A DNA stretch of 44,988 bases from an uncultured delta proteobacterium (GTDB lineage Bacteria > Myxococcota_A > Polyangia > Polyangiales > Polyangiaceae): assembly GCA_903892415.1 (NCBI GenBank), contig CAITIQ010000152.1:1-44988 (forward strand), written 5' to 3'. Every line of letters starts with the position of its first letter. The stretch's first letter is position 1. Below are positions 1 to 8,626 of this stretch, piece by piece. A program made the position numbers and the translations under genes. The notes under the pieces were generated by a model. The model was given only the letters and a program-made list of their open reading frames with translations, had not been told where the DNA came from and ran no database searches.

Positions 1-437
1 AAATCAAAGGCCAGCGCGCCTTCTGGCCAACGCACCGAGACCAACAAGCCGTCGAGGCGCGCGGCCAACGTCAGTTCTGCGGGCTTTGGTAGCAGCGTTC
101 GCGGCAACATCGGCGTGAGCCGCGCGGCTGTCTCGGGTAGCAAGAGCTCGAGCTGCGCCCGATGCAGGAGCCCGCGCATATGCCGGAACTTCCGTACTCC
201 GCCGCTTAGATCGACGGGAAAGCGCAGGTCCGGCAAAGCGAAGGAGAGCTCGGTCAGCTCGAGCCCGGCCGCCACCCGTATCGGATGCACCAGCTCCAGG
301 CCGAGTTTTCCGCCGGCCAACTCGAGCCGCAGGCTGGGTTCTTCCTCACGCGCGTTCGAGTCGGGCGTGCGAGGAAGAACCTCGTGCGCCGGACGAGCCC
401 GTGGCGGGCTCTTTCTCTTTCGCGCGTTGGCAAGCAC
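1..437 (-). CDS. Partial unknown protein (C-terminus beyond window)
   Basis: The minus strand is open from a GTG at 437 to the left edge, giving about 145 codons with no stop. Codon use looks real (strong third-position G/C), unlike the short frames overlapping it. The N-terminus is basic (LANARKRKS). After it come alternating hydrophobic and charged stretches such as LRLELAGGKLGLEL and LTELSFALPDLRFPVDL. No signal peptide, membrane segment or catalytic motif is visible. It starts about 20 bp after the stop of the upstream kinase on the same strand, so co-transcription is likely. No obvious ribosome binding site precedes the GTG, so the start is tentative; an in-frame stop lies five codons upstream. 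Function unknown. Confidence 0.6.
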   Translation of the reverse strand, partial: MLANARKRKSPPRARPAHEVLPRTPDSNAREEEPSLRLELAGGKLGLELVHPIRVAAGLELTELSFALPDLRFPVDLSGGVRKFRHMRGLLHRAQLELLLPETAARLTPMLPRTLLPKPAELTLAARLDGLLVSVRWPEGALAFD

Positions 438-457
438 GAGCAAAGGATATCAGCCGT

Positions 458-2620
458 TCAGCGAGGCGGCGAACTTTCAGCGCCCGAAGACTCGAGCAAC
501 TTTCTTGGATGCTGCCAGGTACGTACGTCTCGGAGCTTGCCCGAGCCGGCGAACTCGAAGCGCTGAAACACCTGCTTGACCCCAATGACTTTGCGCTCTT
601 TGGGGACGCCGGAGGTCTTTTCCCACGCAAGCTCGATACCGGTGCAGTTTGCCCAAAACCCTTGGGCGTCATCTTTTGGAATCAGCACCAGACTGCATTG
701 ATCCTGAAAAAGGAAGGTCGAGGTGGAAAGCCACTTCACCGTCTCGGTCAGCTTGTCCGAGGTCAAGGTCTGCCCGAAAAAGCCAATCGAAGGTTCTGCG
801 TTCTTCGCGATGTTCTCACCCCGACCCGCGTTGAACGCCGCTTCATACAAGAGGACGGGGTTGGAAGCGTTGCGCAAGGAGGTGAATCTGCGCAGCTCAC
901 CCGTCAGCGAAACCGCGCGACTGCAGCAGAGCGTCGCGTGCGTTTCCCGAGCGTCCTCGAGCAGCACCGTCTCTCGAGCACTGCAGCCCGCAGCTCCGCC
1001 GCGTTGCAAGAACCCGCCTGATTCGGAGCTGAAGGTCCAGGACTCATTGCTTCCAAGCTCCGGGTACGTCGCGCATGCCCGCTCAAACTGCAGGTCCGAG
1101 CAGAGCGATAGGCCCTTTTGGCGACAGACGGCCTCTGCCGCCAAGAGCCCAAGCCCGCTCTCGGCCGGGTCTCGTTGAACCCAGAAGTCGGGCACCCAGC
1201 GCGATTCGTCGATGCGACCCTCTTTGACGGCCTGCTTCCTAAACGGTGCAGCCTTTACCGCAGCTGCGGACGGCACTGCGACGACACTCGTGCTCGGCGC
1301 CGCGCTCGTCACCGAGCTGGGAGCAGGGCTCGTGCTCGAGGTCGCCGCTACCGAATCGGCAAGCGGGGTCGCTGGAGGAGGCGCCTTGCGCGTTACCACG
1401 AACCCAACCCCGGCAGCGACGACCAGCGCTCCAGCGACGAGCCAGGGCGTTCGATTGGTGCGGGGCTCAGGCGCGAGGGCAGGGGGCTGTACCGAGGGCT
1501 TGGTTGCAACCTCCGACACCGCGTTGGTCGCCGCCGAACGTAGCTCAGCCGGTTGGTCTTCCTCCGCACGCCGGGCCTGATCGACTTGGGTTGGCGCAAA
1601 CCCAACCTCGCTGCCGGCTTCATTGGCCCGGGTCTGTGCAGCCGTTGCCTCGGCCGCCAGGAACTGCTCGGTCGTCAGCTCAGGAGAGAGGACCAGTGAC
1701 GGTGCACGTTTGGTCTCCGCATCCAACGGAATGATCGACGCTGGCGTCATGCCGCCCGCGGCCTCCGCGAAGGCGTCCGCCAGCTCCTCAGCGCTCGCGA
1801 ACCGACGGGCCGGGTCCGCCGCCAGCGCACGTTTGAAAAAGCCATCGAGCTCGGACGGTGTACCGGGAAATGTAGCGGACGGCGGCGTGACCTCTGCGCG
1901 GGTGATGGCCAGCAGCGTTGCCGCGAGGGTTGCACCGGCAAAGGGAAGCGCTCCTGTCACCGTCTCGTACGCAACGACGCCGAGCGCCCACAGATCCGCT
2001 CCGGCATCCGGAGGACCGGCGTGCATGAGTTGCTCGGGACTCATGTATTGCGGCGTTCCAATTAGTACGCCGGTCGAGGTTTTGAGGCTTTTTTGCACCT
2101 CGTCGCCTGCGTTCGTCGTCTTGGCGATGCCAAAGTCGAGCAGCTTGGCCACCTCGGCCCCACTGCGTGCTCGCGCGAGAAAAACGTTGTGAGGCTTGAT
2201 GTCGCGATGAACGATGCCGATGGCGTGGGCGGCCTTTAGTCCGTTGGCCACCTCGCTGATGATGCGGGCGGCATCCCCGGGCGCCAGCCGACCGAGCCTC
2301 GCAATGCGCTCGGCGAGGCTTTCCCCGCGCATAAACTCCATCACGATGTAGGGGGAGCCGTCGGTCTTGGTCAGCCCGTGATCGAAGATCCTGACGACGT
2401 GATTGCTCTCGATCTTCGCGGCGAGCTTGGCCTCACGATGAAAGCGCTCCACGACCAACTTGTCGCCGCCGGAGAGCAGCTCCTTCGAGACGAACTTGAC
2501 CGCCACGTCGACATCGAGCGAGTGGTGCCTCGCGACCCAAACGCTGCCCATGCCACCTCGACCGATCAAGCGGACGAGGCGGAGGTTGTCGGTGACGTAG
2601 TCGCCCTCACGGGGCTCCAT
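458..2620 (-). CDS. Receptor-like Ser/Thr protein kinase with Cys-rich FGE-like ectodomain
   Basis: This 720-residue protein has a complete Hanks-type kinase domain at about residues 12-290: glycine loop GRGGMGSV, ATP-binding Lys42 (VAVKFV), catalytic HRDIKPHN at 138-145, DFG at 162-164 and GTPQYMSPEQ in the activation segment. An Ala/Glu-rich linker follows, then one membrane segment at about 391-409 (TPWLVAGALVVAAGVGFVV), and an Ala/Ser/Pro tether. The periplasmic part includes a Cys-rich stretch at about 494-570 (AVCRQKGLSLCSDLQFERAC ... LCCSRAV). That stretch resembles the core of formylglycine-generating-enzyme-like (SUMF1) domains, where a G-K-R-L-C...EWE-AC pattern is common. Expected role: transmembrane phosphorylation signalling, with kinase inside and sensor outside. 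The sensor assignment is inference; the kinase call is firm. Confidence 0.93.
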   Translation of the reverse strand: MEPREGDYVTDNLRLVRLIGRGGMGSVWVARHHSLDVDVAVKFVSKELLSGGDKLVVERFHREAKLAAKIESNHVVRIFDHGLTKTDGSPYIVMEFMRGESLAERIARLGRLAPGDAARIISEVANGLKAAHAIGIVHRDIKPHNVFLARARSGAEVAKLLDFGIAKTTNAGDEVQKSLKTSTGVLIGTPQYMSPEQLMHAGPPDAGADLWALGVVAYETVTGALPFAGATLAATLLAITRAEVTPPSATFPGTPSELDGFFKRALAADPARRFASAEELADAFAEAAGGMTPASIIPLDAETKRAPSLVLSPELTTEQFLAAEATAAQTRANEAGSEVGFAPTQVDQARRAEEDQPAELRSAATNAVSEVATKPSVQPPALAPEPRTNRTPWLVAGALVVAAGVGFVVTRKAPPPATPLADSVAATSSTSPAPSSVTSAAPSTSVVAVPSAAAVKAAPFRKQAVKEGRIDESRWVPDFWVQRDPAESGLGLLAAEAVCRQKGLSLCSDLQFERACATYPELGSNESWTFSSESGGFLQRGGAAGCSARETVLLEDARETHATLCCSRAVSLTGELRRFTSLRNASNPVLLYEAAFNAGRGENIAKNAEPSIGFFGQTLTSDKLTETVKWLSTSTFLFQDQCSLVLIPKDDAQGFWANCTGIELAWEKTSGVPKERKVIGVKQVFQRFEFAGSGKLRDVRTWQHPRKLLESSGAESSPPR

Positions 2621-2778
2621 AGGAACGCCAGTTTAGGCGCTCTGGCCATCCGCTGTCGAAGTTCTGGCGCTGAGCATCGAATCAGACCCGGCTTCGCCTG
2701 GTTCCGGTTGGTCAGCTTTCGGTTCGACCGATCAACGAGCTATGCTCCGCGACCGAGGCCGAGTAAGCACTTGGGGCC

Positions 2779-3924
2779 ATGAATGCGGCCGCGCCTGCTC
2801 TGCGCTCCGAACCCAGTGTTACTCGTCCAGCCACCGCTCGCGCCGCCTCACTCGAGGGGGTCGATGCTGACGCATTTGCAAAGGACCTCTATGCGCTGCG
2901 CGCAGAGGTTCTCGCCTCGCTCGGCGAGGAAGACCTCGAGCATCTGAAGAAGGTTGAGACGTGGGGCCGGCGCGCCCACTGGGTTGGCGTCATGACGGCA
3001 TGGGCTGGGCCCAACCCGATCAGCGTGTTGGGCTTGGCAATTGCGAAGGGCAATCGGTGGCTTTTGATGCACCACGTTGGGCATCGCGGCTACGACCGCG
3101 TTCCAAACGTGCCCAAAGAAAAGACGGGTGCCTCCTTCGCGCGAAATGGGCGTCGCTTCGCCGATTTCTTCGACTGGATTGAGCCGGAGTCCTGGATCTA
3201 CGAGCACAACGTGCTTCACCACGCCTTCACCAGCGAGGAGACGGATCCCGACCTGATCGAGCGCAACGTCGAGTGGGTACATCGTATGCCGATGGCAGCG
3301 CGCTATGTGACCTTGGGGTTGCTCGCTTTGACCTGGCGCGCCACCTACTACGCACCGGCCACGCTCAAGGTCTTATTGGAGCGTGAACGCAAGCGTCCCG
3401 TTGGGACGGTTGAGCTTTATCGCTCGGTTATCTGGCAATCGTGGTTGCCGTACGCTGGCTGGAACTTCGTTGGGTTTCCAATGTTGTTCTCCCCGCTCGG
3501 GCCCCTCGCAGTGATGAGCGCAGCTTCAAACGTTTTCATGGCTGATGTCCTGACGAACCTGCATACCTTCCTCATCGTAGGACCTAACCACGCGGGGGAT
3601 GACCTCTACCGTTGGGAAGATCGTCCCGCTTCGGGCGCGGATAACCTAGTACGCCAGGTGGTTTCCTCGGTGAACTACCACACAGGCGGGGACCTCCGTG
3701 ATGTCGCCCATATGTTCCTCAACTACCAAATTGAGCATCACCTGTTCCCCGATATCCCGATGCGCCAGTACCAGCGCATCGCGCCACGCGTGAAGGCCAT
3801 CTGCGAGAAGCACGGTGTCCCCTACGTGCAAGAGAGCGTCTGGAAGCGCTTTCGAAAGATGGCGGACGTCTTCGTCGGTAAGACCAAGATGCTTCGGCCT
3901 AAGGGCTCAAAGACCGCTGGTTGA
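2779..3924 (+). CDS. Membrane fatty acid desaturase family protein
   Basis: This 381-residue protein has the three histidine clusters of di-iron membrane desaturases and hydroxylases: HHVGH at 98-102, HNVLHH at 143-148 and QIEHHLFP at 317-324. The last is the form found in acyl-lipid and front-end desaturases. Hydrophobic segments lie at about 74-90, 172-185 and 225-265. Such enzymes use O2 and reducing equivalents to introduce double bonds, or a hydroxyl, into lipid acyl chains. There is no N-terminal cytochrome b5 domain, so an external electron donor is needed. Start ATG at 2779, with GGGG just upstream. It is convergent with, and overlaps by 26 bp, the minus-strand lipoprotein gene. Regiospecificity cannot be read from the sequence, and a sterol- or carotenoid-type hydroxylase remains possible. 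Confidence 0.9.
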   Translation: MNAAAPALRSEPSVTRPATARAASLEGVDADAFAKDLYALRAEVLASLGEEDLEHLKKVETWGRRAHWVGVMTAWAGPNPISVLGLAIAKGNRWLLMHHVGHRGYDRVPNVPKEKTGASFARNGRRFADFFDWIEPESWIYEHNVLHHAFTSEETDPDLIERNVEWVHRMPMAARYVTLGLLALTWRATYYAPATLKVLLERERKRPVGTVELYRSVIWQSWLPYAGWNFVGFPMLFSPLGPLAVMSAASNVFMADVLTNLHTFLIVGPNHAGDDLYRWEDRPASGADNLVRQVVSSVNYHTGGDLRDVAHMFLNYQIEHHLFPDIPMRQYQRIAPRVKAICEKHGVPYVQESVWKRFRKMADVFVGKTKMLRPKGSKTAG

Positions 3925-5185
3925 GCACTGCTGCCACAACTGCGCTCTCATTGATCGTCCGTCGTATGAAGACGGGCTCGGTGCCTTTCCAGCCGAAGGC
4001 GCGCAGCTGAAAGATATCCGCCTGCTGCTCCTTGGGCTGGCCAAGAGATAGGTTGAACGCGTCATTCTCATAAGCGGACAACCCGCTCGGCGAGTGGCCT
4101 AACGAGCGGGCGCGCTCTCGTGCCCTGCTCGCAAAGTGACAAGAGGCACAGTCGGTCGTGTCCGGATTGAATGCAGTCGGGTTTTCGATCTCGAGCGTCA
4201 GTTGGAAGGCTTGTTTGATCGCAAGGTCATTGGCCGTCAATACGAGCTCCCCCGGCGGTTCGCCTTGAAGCTCGCCGGCTAGCGACATCAAGGTCGCGCT
4301 CTCGGGCGACAGCGGCTCTACGCCATAGGGCCCGAGCTCGGACTGTGCACTAAAGGTCACCCGCGTCGCGACTGGGTCGAGCCCGTGGATTTGAATGGGC
4401 GATAGCGCGCCAGCCACCACCTTGAAGCCTCCAAACTCCCATTCGGTACCTCGACCTCGCATAAAGGTGAGTTGTGACAGGGTGCCGGCGCCCGCATAGC
4501 TTTGGATCACCTCGCGGAGCGCCGTCCCAAAGCTTCCGTTCAAACCCTCGAGCATCAGGGTTGGGTGCACGCCCAGCGGTAAGTCGGCATCACCGAACGG
4601 CTCGGTGCGGGCCGCATGCCAAGCACTCAGCGCCTGCTCGAACTCTGTTTCCGACAGATCGTAAAGCAGGTGAAGGCCCTGGTCGAAGGCTTCGAGGCGC
4701 AACGTGTTGGGAGCAACAGCGTAAGGCTGGGCGACGAGTCGCAGTTGGCGCCGGCAAAGCGCCGGTGCTTCCGTCAGATTCTTTAGCTCGGGGAAGCAAG
4801 GGTCGATTCGAGCCGCGACCACGATCCAGGAGCCGTAGTCGAAGGATGAGGCTTTGGTGAACACATCAAGCTGCTCGTACAGGTTCTCCGGCAAGAGCGG
4901 TCCACCGCTGCCGCTAGAGTCCAAGCGCAGGACGTCCAACGAGTCCTCCGTTTCGGGCAAAGGAAACAGCACGGACACGTCGTTGAGGCCAAAGGCAACT
5001 TCGGATGAACCACCCCCACCAGTGGCTGCGCCAGCTTCTCCTGCTCCACCCTGTCCGCCGCCCGCACCAGCCTGTCCACCTGCACCACCGCCGCCTGGTA
5101 CCGGCGACTCTACGTTGCAAGCTAGGGCAAGCATCGCCCCCGCGAACGTTAGCGCACACTGCCGAACCCCTGCGACGAAGGCCAT
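3899..5185 (-). CDS. Gly-rich lipoprotein with a single CxxCH haem-type motif
   Basis: This 428-residue protein starts with a lipoprotein signal peptide (lipobox LALAC, Cys23). A Gly/Ala-rich tether follows at about residues 30-60, built from GGxGG-like runs. The body, about 280 residues, is not recognised. CASCH at 346-350 matches the covalent c-haem attachment motif CxxCH. It sits in [16 protein letters not shown], reminiscent of the single-haem segments in Planctomycete/Myxococcota lipoproteins of the cytochrome C peroxidase and PSD families. No second CxxCH is present. It could therefore be a mono-haem periplasmic or outer-membrane electron-transfer protein, but whether haem is attached is not shown. 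The C-terminus overlaps the desaturase gene by 26 bp. Confidence 0.85.
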   Translation of the reverse strand: MAFVAGVRQCALTFAGAMLALACNVESPVPGGGGAGGQAGAGGGQGGAGEAGAATGGGGSSEVAFGLNDVSVLFPLPETEDSLDVLRLDSSGSGGPLLPENLYEQLDVFTKASSFDYGSWIVVAARIDPCFPELKNLTEAPALCRRQLRLVAQPYAVAPNTLRLEAFDQGLHLLYDLSETEFEQALSAWHAARTEPFGDADLPLGVHPTLMLEGLNGSFGTALREVIQSYAGAGTLSQLTFMRGRGTEWEFGGFKVVAGALSPIQIHGLDPVATRVTFSAQSELGPYGVEPLSPESATLMSLAGELQGEPPGELVLTANDLAIKQAFQLTLEIENPTAFNPDTTDCASCHFASRARERARSLGHSPSGLSAYENDAFNLSLGQPKEQQADIFQLRAFGWKGTEPVFIRRTINESAVVAAVLNQRSLSP

Positions 5186-5242
5186 GGCTCACGATACCGT
5201 GCATTGAACAGAATCGCGGGGCCGGAATAGGAGCCCGTGTTA

Positions 5243-5764
5243 ATGCAAAGCCATATGAGCCGTAACGTTACAGAAGCTATGGGGCCGACCATTGAGCGAT
5301 TGGGCACCAAGGCTGAGCCGCGCATTTTGTTTTCCAGCGACTTCAACGTGTCGGCCGAAGTTCTATTTGGCTTTCACGAGCGAAAGGACGCATTTGCGCT
5401 GCTGGTGCCGCCCTGGCAGAAAGTCGAGATTGTGAGGCCACCGAGCTCGCTCGAGGTGGGGACGCGAGTGGTGCTCAAGATGTTCGTCGGGCCGCTTTGG
5501 AAGATCATCGAAGCCGAGCACATCGCCTATGAGCCCGGCCGAAGCTTCACCGACCGTATGATCCGCGGGCCGTTCGCCGAGTGGGTTCACCGCCATGTCG
5601 TTACTTCCTTGGGGCCCAACTCTTCCCGGCTGGTCGACGACATCACGTATCGCTTGCCGCTGGGCGCGCTCGGGGCCGCTGCGGGTGGTTGGATCGCGTC
5701 GCACGAGATTGAACGGTTATTCCGTTACAGACATGCAATGACGCGCAAACACTGCGAGGCTTGA
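5243..5764 (+). CDS. SRPBCC (START-like) family protein
   Basis: About 173 residues, with the layout of bacterial SRPBCC/polyketide-cyclase-like proteins: an opening strand (RILFSSDFNVSAEVLFGFHERKDAFALLVPPW), a central helix and strands (KMFVGPLWKIIEAEHIAYEPGRSFTDRMIRGPF), then WVHRHVVTSL, RLVDDITYRLPLG and a C-terminal helix. Members of this fold bind small hydrophobic ligands or act as cyclases and CoQ-binding proteins; the ligand here is unknown. I chose ATG 5243 because GGAG at 5230-5233 is well spaced for it. GTG 5237 is in frame but too close to that site. Divergent from the upstream lipoprotein gene with about 57 bp between starts. Confidence 0.8.
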   Translation: MQSHMSRNVTEAMGPTIERLGTKAEPRILFSSDFNVSAEVLFGFHERKDAFALLVPPWQKVEIVRPPSSLEVGTRVVLKMFVGPLWKIIEAEHIAYEPGRSFTDRMIRGPFAEWVHRHVVTSLGPNSSRLVDDITYRLPLGALGAAAGGWIASHEIERLFRYRHAMTRKHCEA

Positions 5765-5788
5765 GGACCGCAATCACGGTCCGGTCTG

Positions 5789-6298
5789 TCAGAATGGTAG
5801 CGGTAAGCTCTTCGACGTAATCACCAGAAGCTCCTGCCGCGTAAGCGTTCCCTCGGTGGTGAAGGGAACGCTGAAGGAGATCGATTCAAAGCCTACTTCA
5901 GCCGTACCTTCAACCTTGAAGGGAATTGTCTCCTTGGAGGCCGCCAGAAGTCCTAGCTGAAGGGTGTTGCCCCACTGCAAAGACATCGGGACGACCAGCT
6001 CCGAGTGCTTATTGGCTGGCAGCTTTACCTTGGTATCAACGGTCACCTTCCCGAGATCCACCTTGTCCGCCAAGGTGACTTTGGCCGTCACCGATCTCGC
6101 CGAAAGAGCCACCGAATTCTTATTGTGCGCATCGAGCGTTACCTCGAGCTCAAGCCCTTTGGGGGTAACGGCTATCACCTGTACCTTTTCAGGCTTCAAC
6201 ACCGGGGGCTCAGGCTTTGTGCATGCCGTCAGCAGGGCCAGTGCCGCGAAGAGCGAACCCGATTGGAGCGCCAAATTCATAAGGAGAGCGTATCGCAC
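5789..6298 (-). CDS. LEA14-like (LEA type 2 / WHy) lipoprotein
   Basis: This 169-residue protein has a lipoprotein signal peptide (ALALLTAC) followed by a domain matching the LEA type 2 / WHy fold. It shows paired strands of the type VQVIAVTPKGLELEVTLDAHNKNSVALSARSVTAKVTL, a conserved N-x-N/K-S block, and SELVVPMSLQWG. Bacterial WHy lipoproteins are widespread and associated with desiccation or envelope stress, but the molecular function is poorly defined. The GTG at 6298 has GAGG five bases upstream, so it is preferred over ATG 6280, which would also leave a usable signal peptide. It follows fbaA on the same strand but is separated from it by a terminator-like hairpin, so it is probably expressed independently. 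Confidence 0.82.
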   Translation of the reverse strand: MRYALLMNLALQSGSLFAALALLTACTKPEPPVLKPEKVQVIAVTPKGLELEVTLDAHNKNSVALSARSVTAKVTLADKVDLGKVTVDTKVKLPANKHSELVVPMSLQWGNTLQLGLLAASKETIPFKVEGTAEVGFESISFSVPFTTEGTLTRQELLVITSKSLPLPF

Positions 6299-6326
6299 GG
6301 GGGCCTCGGAACAAGCCTCTGCCCTT

Positions 6327-6370
6327 CGAAAGACGAAAGCGCCGTCCAGCTTGGGAACACTGGACGGCGC
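6327..6370 (-). terminator. Rho-independent terminator after fbaA
   Basis: On the minus strand an 11-bp perfect stem (GCGCCGTCCAG paired with CTGGACGGCGC, plus-strand 6339-6349 and 6360-6370) encloses a 10-nt loop. It is followed by a T-rich tail, TTTCGTCTTTC. It lies about 25 bp past the fbaA stop, as expected for an intrinsic terminator. Confidence 0.75.
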
Positions 6371-6394
6371 TGCTAGCGAGGACGTGTGTTGGAG

Positions 6395-7468
6395 TCAGAA
6401 GTCGAACTTCTCGAAGGCTCCAAGGTCCTTGCAAGCTTGCACGACTCTGGCGGCGAGCCCCTTCTCTCCCAGATGAACCCAGTTGCGCGGGTCAATATAC
6501 TTCTTATTGGGCTTGGTTGGCCCCTCCGGGTTGCCTAACTGTGATTGCAGATAGGCGCCCTTATCATCCATGTATTTCTTGATTGGCTGGAGGAACGCCC
6601 ATTGGGTGTCGGTGTCGATGTTCATCTTCACGACGCCATAGGAGACAGCCTCGGTGATCTCTTCTTGCGAGGAGCCAGAGCCCCCGTGGAAGACGAAGTT
6701 CACCGGATTGGCTCCCGTCTTACGTGCTTGTTGGATGTGCTCTTGGCTGTTTTTGAGGATGACGGGCGTGAGCTTGACGTTGCCGGGCGCGTAGACTCCG
6801 TGGGTATTGCCGAACGACGCAGCGATCGTGAAGGAGCCAACGCTGGAGAGCGCGTCATACGAGGCCAACACGTCACTCGGTTGGGTGTAGAGCTTTGCGT
6901 TGTCGATCCCAGCGTTGTCCACGCCGTCTTCCTCTCCGCCAGTAACGCCGAGCTCAATCTCTAGCGTCATGTCGATGTTCTTCATGCGCTTTAGGTATTG
7001 GACGCAAAGTTCCAGATTGTGTGCGAGCGGTTCTTCGCTCAAGTCCAGCATGTGTGAGCTGAAAAGAGGGGTCTTGTGGCGTTCAAAGTATTGCTCGCCT
7101 GCGGTCAGCATGCCGTCGACCCAGGGCAGAAGGTTCTTCGCGCAGTGATCCGTGTGCAACACGACGGGCACGCCGTAGGCCTCGGCCATTAGCCTGACGT
7201 GATGTGCTCCAGCAACCGCGCCGCTAACCGAGGCGAGATGGGCTGAGTTGTCCAGGAACTTTCCTGCGTTGAACTGCGCGCCACCATGTGAGTATTGGAT
7301 GATGACCGGCGACTTGGCTTGCTTTGCAGCCGCCAGAACGCCGTTCGCCGAATGGCTGCCAATGACGTTTACTGCCGGAAGTGCGCACTTGGCGAGCTTG
7401 CAATAGGCGAATAGATCGTTGAGCGCGTTCCCGGTGATTACGCCTGGTTGCAGCTTGAGCTTTTCCAT
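6395..7468 (-). CDS. fbaA: Class II fructose-bisphosphate aldolase
   Basis: This 357-residue protein matches the class IIA aldolases (E. coli FbaA type) in length and sequence, opening with PGVITGNALNDLF and ALPAVNVIGSHS. Zn-site and catalytic motifs are visible: HTDHCAKNLLPW (Asp107, His108), LEIELGVTGGEEDG with the Glu ligand, NTHGVY (His223), HGGSGSS (His261) and KMNIDTDTQWAF. It catalyses reversible cleavage of fructose 1,6-bisphosphate to dihydroxyacetone phosphate and glyceraldehyde 3-phosphate in glycolysis and gluconeogenesis, in the cytoplasm. ATG 7468 is preceded by GAGGG. The gene appears monocistronic with its own terminator. Identification is firm. Confidence 0.97.
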   Translation of the reverse strand: MEKLKLQPGVITGNALNDLFAYCKLAKCALPAVNVIGSHSANGVLAAAKQAKSPVIIQYSHGGAQFNAGKFLDNSAHLASVSGAVAGAHHVRLMAEAYGVPVVLHTDHCAKNLLPWVDGMLTAGEQYFERHKTPLFSSHMLDLSEEPLAHNLELCVQYLKRMKNIDMTLEIELGVTGGEEDGVDNAGIDNAKLYTQPSDVLASYDALSSVGSFTIAASFGNTHGVYAPGNVKLTPVILKNSQEHIQQARKTGANPVNFVFHGGSGSSQEEITEAVSYGVVKMNIDTDTQWAFLQPIKKYMDDKGAYLQSQLGNPEGPTKPNKKYIDPRNWVHLGEKGLAARVVQACKDLGAFEKFDF

Positions 7469-7518
7469 TGATCCCTCGGATGGTTGATCGTTGCTTGCAG
7501 CGGCACTCTAGTCCATCC

Positions 7519-7552
7519 CGAGAGTCATTCACAAACGAGAGTCATTCACAAA
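7519..7552. repeat. Perfect 17-bp tandem duplication at a gene end
   Basis: Two adjacent identical 17-mers (cgagagtcattcacaaa), 7519-7535 and 7536-7552. The right copy contains the stop codon and last codons of the minus-strand lipoprotein gene ending at 7542; the left copy repeats them downstream. It looks like a recent slippage or duplication event. Confidence 0.9.
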
Positions 7553-8534
7553 TCTCGATTGCGAGGTTGCAGGTCTGCCCATCGGGGCAGTCGTCGGGGC
7601 TGTTGCACGGTATGAAGCCTGCGACGGACACGTTGGCCGCGAGCGGCGAACCCACGATCAACTCCACGCAGCCGACGTCAATCGAGGTCTTGTCCACCGT
7701 GCGGCGCACAATTTTGCCGTTGGGAAAGCCGGAGACCCCCGAGTTGATGAGTTCGTCAATCACGCTCGCGGGGACGGTGGCCACGCCCGTGTCTTCGAAC
7801 TCGCACTGCAACGTGAGCGGTGAGGAGCCGTGCTGGTCGATAGAGAGCTCAACCAGAATCGTGGCCGGCGTCTCGACGGTTGGCGCCGGCCAGCTGACCA
7901 CTAGGTCTTCACCTCCCGCTAATACCCAAGTAGGAGCGGTCTCGAGCGGCTCGGAACCTACGCCATAAAGCACAAAAGCCTCGTGGCTCTCCGCGCCTTC
8001 GGCAGAGAGTTTGATTGAACTGCTTGGTGTGTAAGGAGGATTCTCCGCGTCCGGCGCGAAGTAGCCGTTGCCAGGGGTCTGCGGCTCCATGACAGCTGGC
8101 TTGGTTAGCCCCGCGAGCGTTACTGTGCCCACGCTTACCTGTCGCGGGTAAGGAATGCATACGCCGTCTTGCCCGCAGGTCTCAGCGCCGACGCAACTCG
8201 GTGTACAGGCGAAGTTTTGGCGCTTGAGTAAACGACAGCCGCCTGACTCCGACACCACCTCTGGTACGGAGCTGGGTACGACGCCGTCAGCAACCGAGCC
8301 CTGGACGACGCCGAAGTCCTTCTGCTTCTCGACGGTAAATCGGCCAACACGCTCGCTGAAATCACAGCCACCGCGAGGGGCTAGGCCGCCGCCTGCTCCC
8401 GCCGTTCCGCTAGAGCCACCCGGCCCGCTCGCACCCGTGTCGTTGCCACCGGACCCTGCCGTCCCGCCAGTGCCGCCAGAGTCACCACAAGCGAGCACGA
8501 AGCACAGCATCAAGCCAACGCTGGAGGGTCTCAT
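7542..8534 (-). CDS. Gly-rich tethered lipoprotein, unknown ectodomain
   Basis: From ATG 8534 this is about 330 residues. The signal peptide MRPSSVGLMLCFVLAC ends in a lipobox with Cys16. About 35 residues of Gly/Thr/Ser tether follow (GGTGGTAGSGG and similar). The body has at least ten Cys residues, including CSPSCVGAETC-like spacing and a C-terminal CNSPDDCPDGQTCNLAIEIC block. That block resembles the Cys-rich repeats common in myxobacterial surface proteins and suggests disulfides in the periplasm or on the cell surface. A longer in-frame start at 8588 exists but would bury the signal peptide. Divergent from the beta-propeller lipoprotein gene. Function unknown. Confidence 0.8.
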   Translation of the reverse strand: MRPSSVGLMLCFVLACGDSGGTGGTAGSGGNDTGASGPGGSSGTAGAGGGLAPRGGCDFSERVGRFTVEKQKDFGVVQGSVADGVVPSSVPEVVSESGGCRLLKRQNFACTPSCVGAETCGQDGVCIPYPRQVSVGTVTLAGLTKPAVMEPQTPGNGYFAPDAENPPYTPSSSIKLSAEGAESHEAFVLYGVGSEPLETAPTWVLAGGEDLVVSWPAPTVETPATILVELSIDQHGSSPLTLQCEFEDTGVATVPASVIDELINSGVSGFPNGKIVRRTVDKTSIDVGCVELIVGSPLAANVSVAGFIPCNSPDDCPDGQTCNLAIEICE

Positions 8535-8626
8535 TAGCAAAGGACTAGCATGGTTCGGGCCAGCACTGCCAAGACCGGTAGCGGACAAGCATTATAGTGC
8601 TCGTCTCCCGGTCCGTTCCGTGCACT

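Noticed and set aside
5765..5782. Hairpin GGACCG/CGGTCC between two convergent genes
   Set aside because: Only six base pairs and no T-tract on either strand, so not called a terminator.
2779..7468. A lipid or natural-product gene cluster (desaturase, SRPBCC protein, aldolase)
   Set aside because: Genes lie on both strands, aldolase is a housekeeping enzyme with its own terminator, and no synthase is present.
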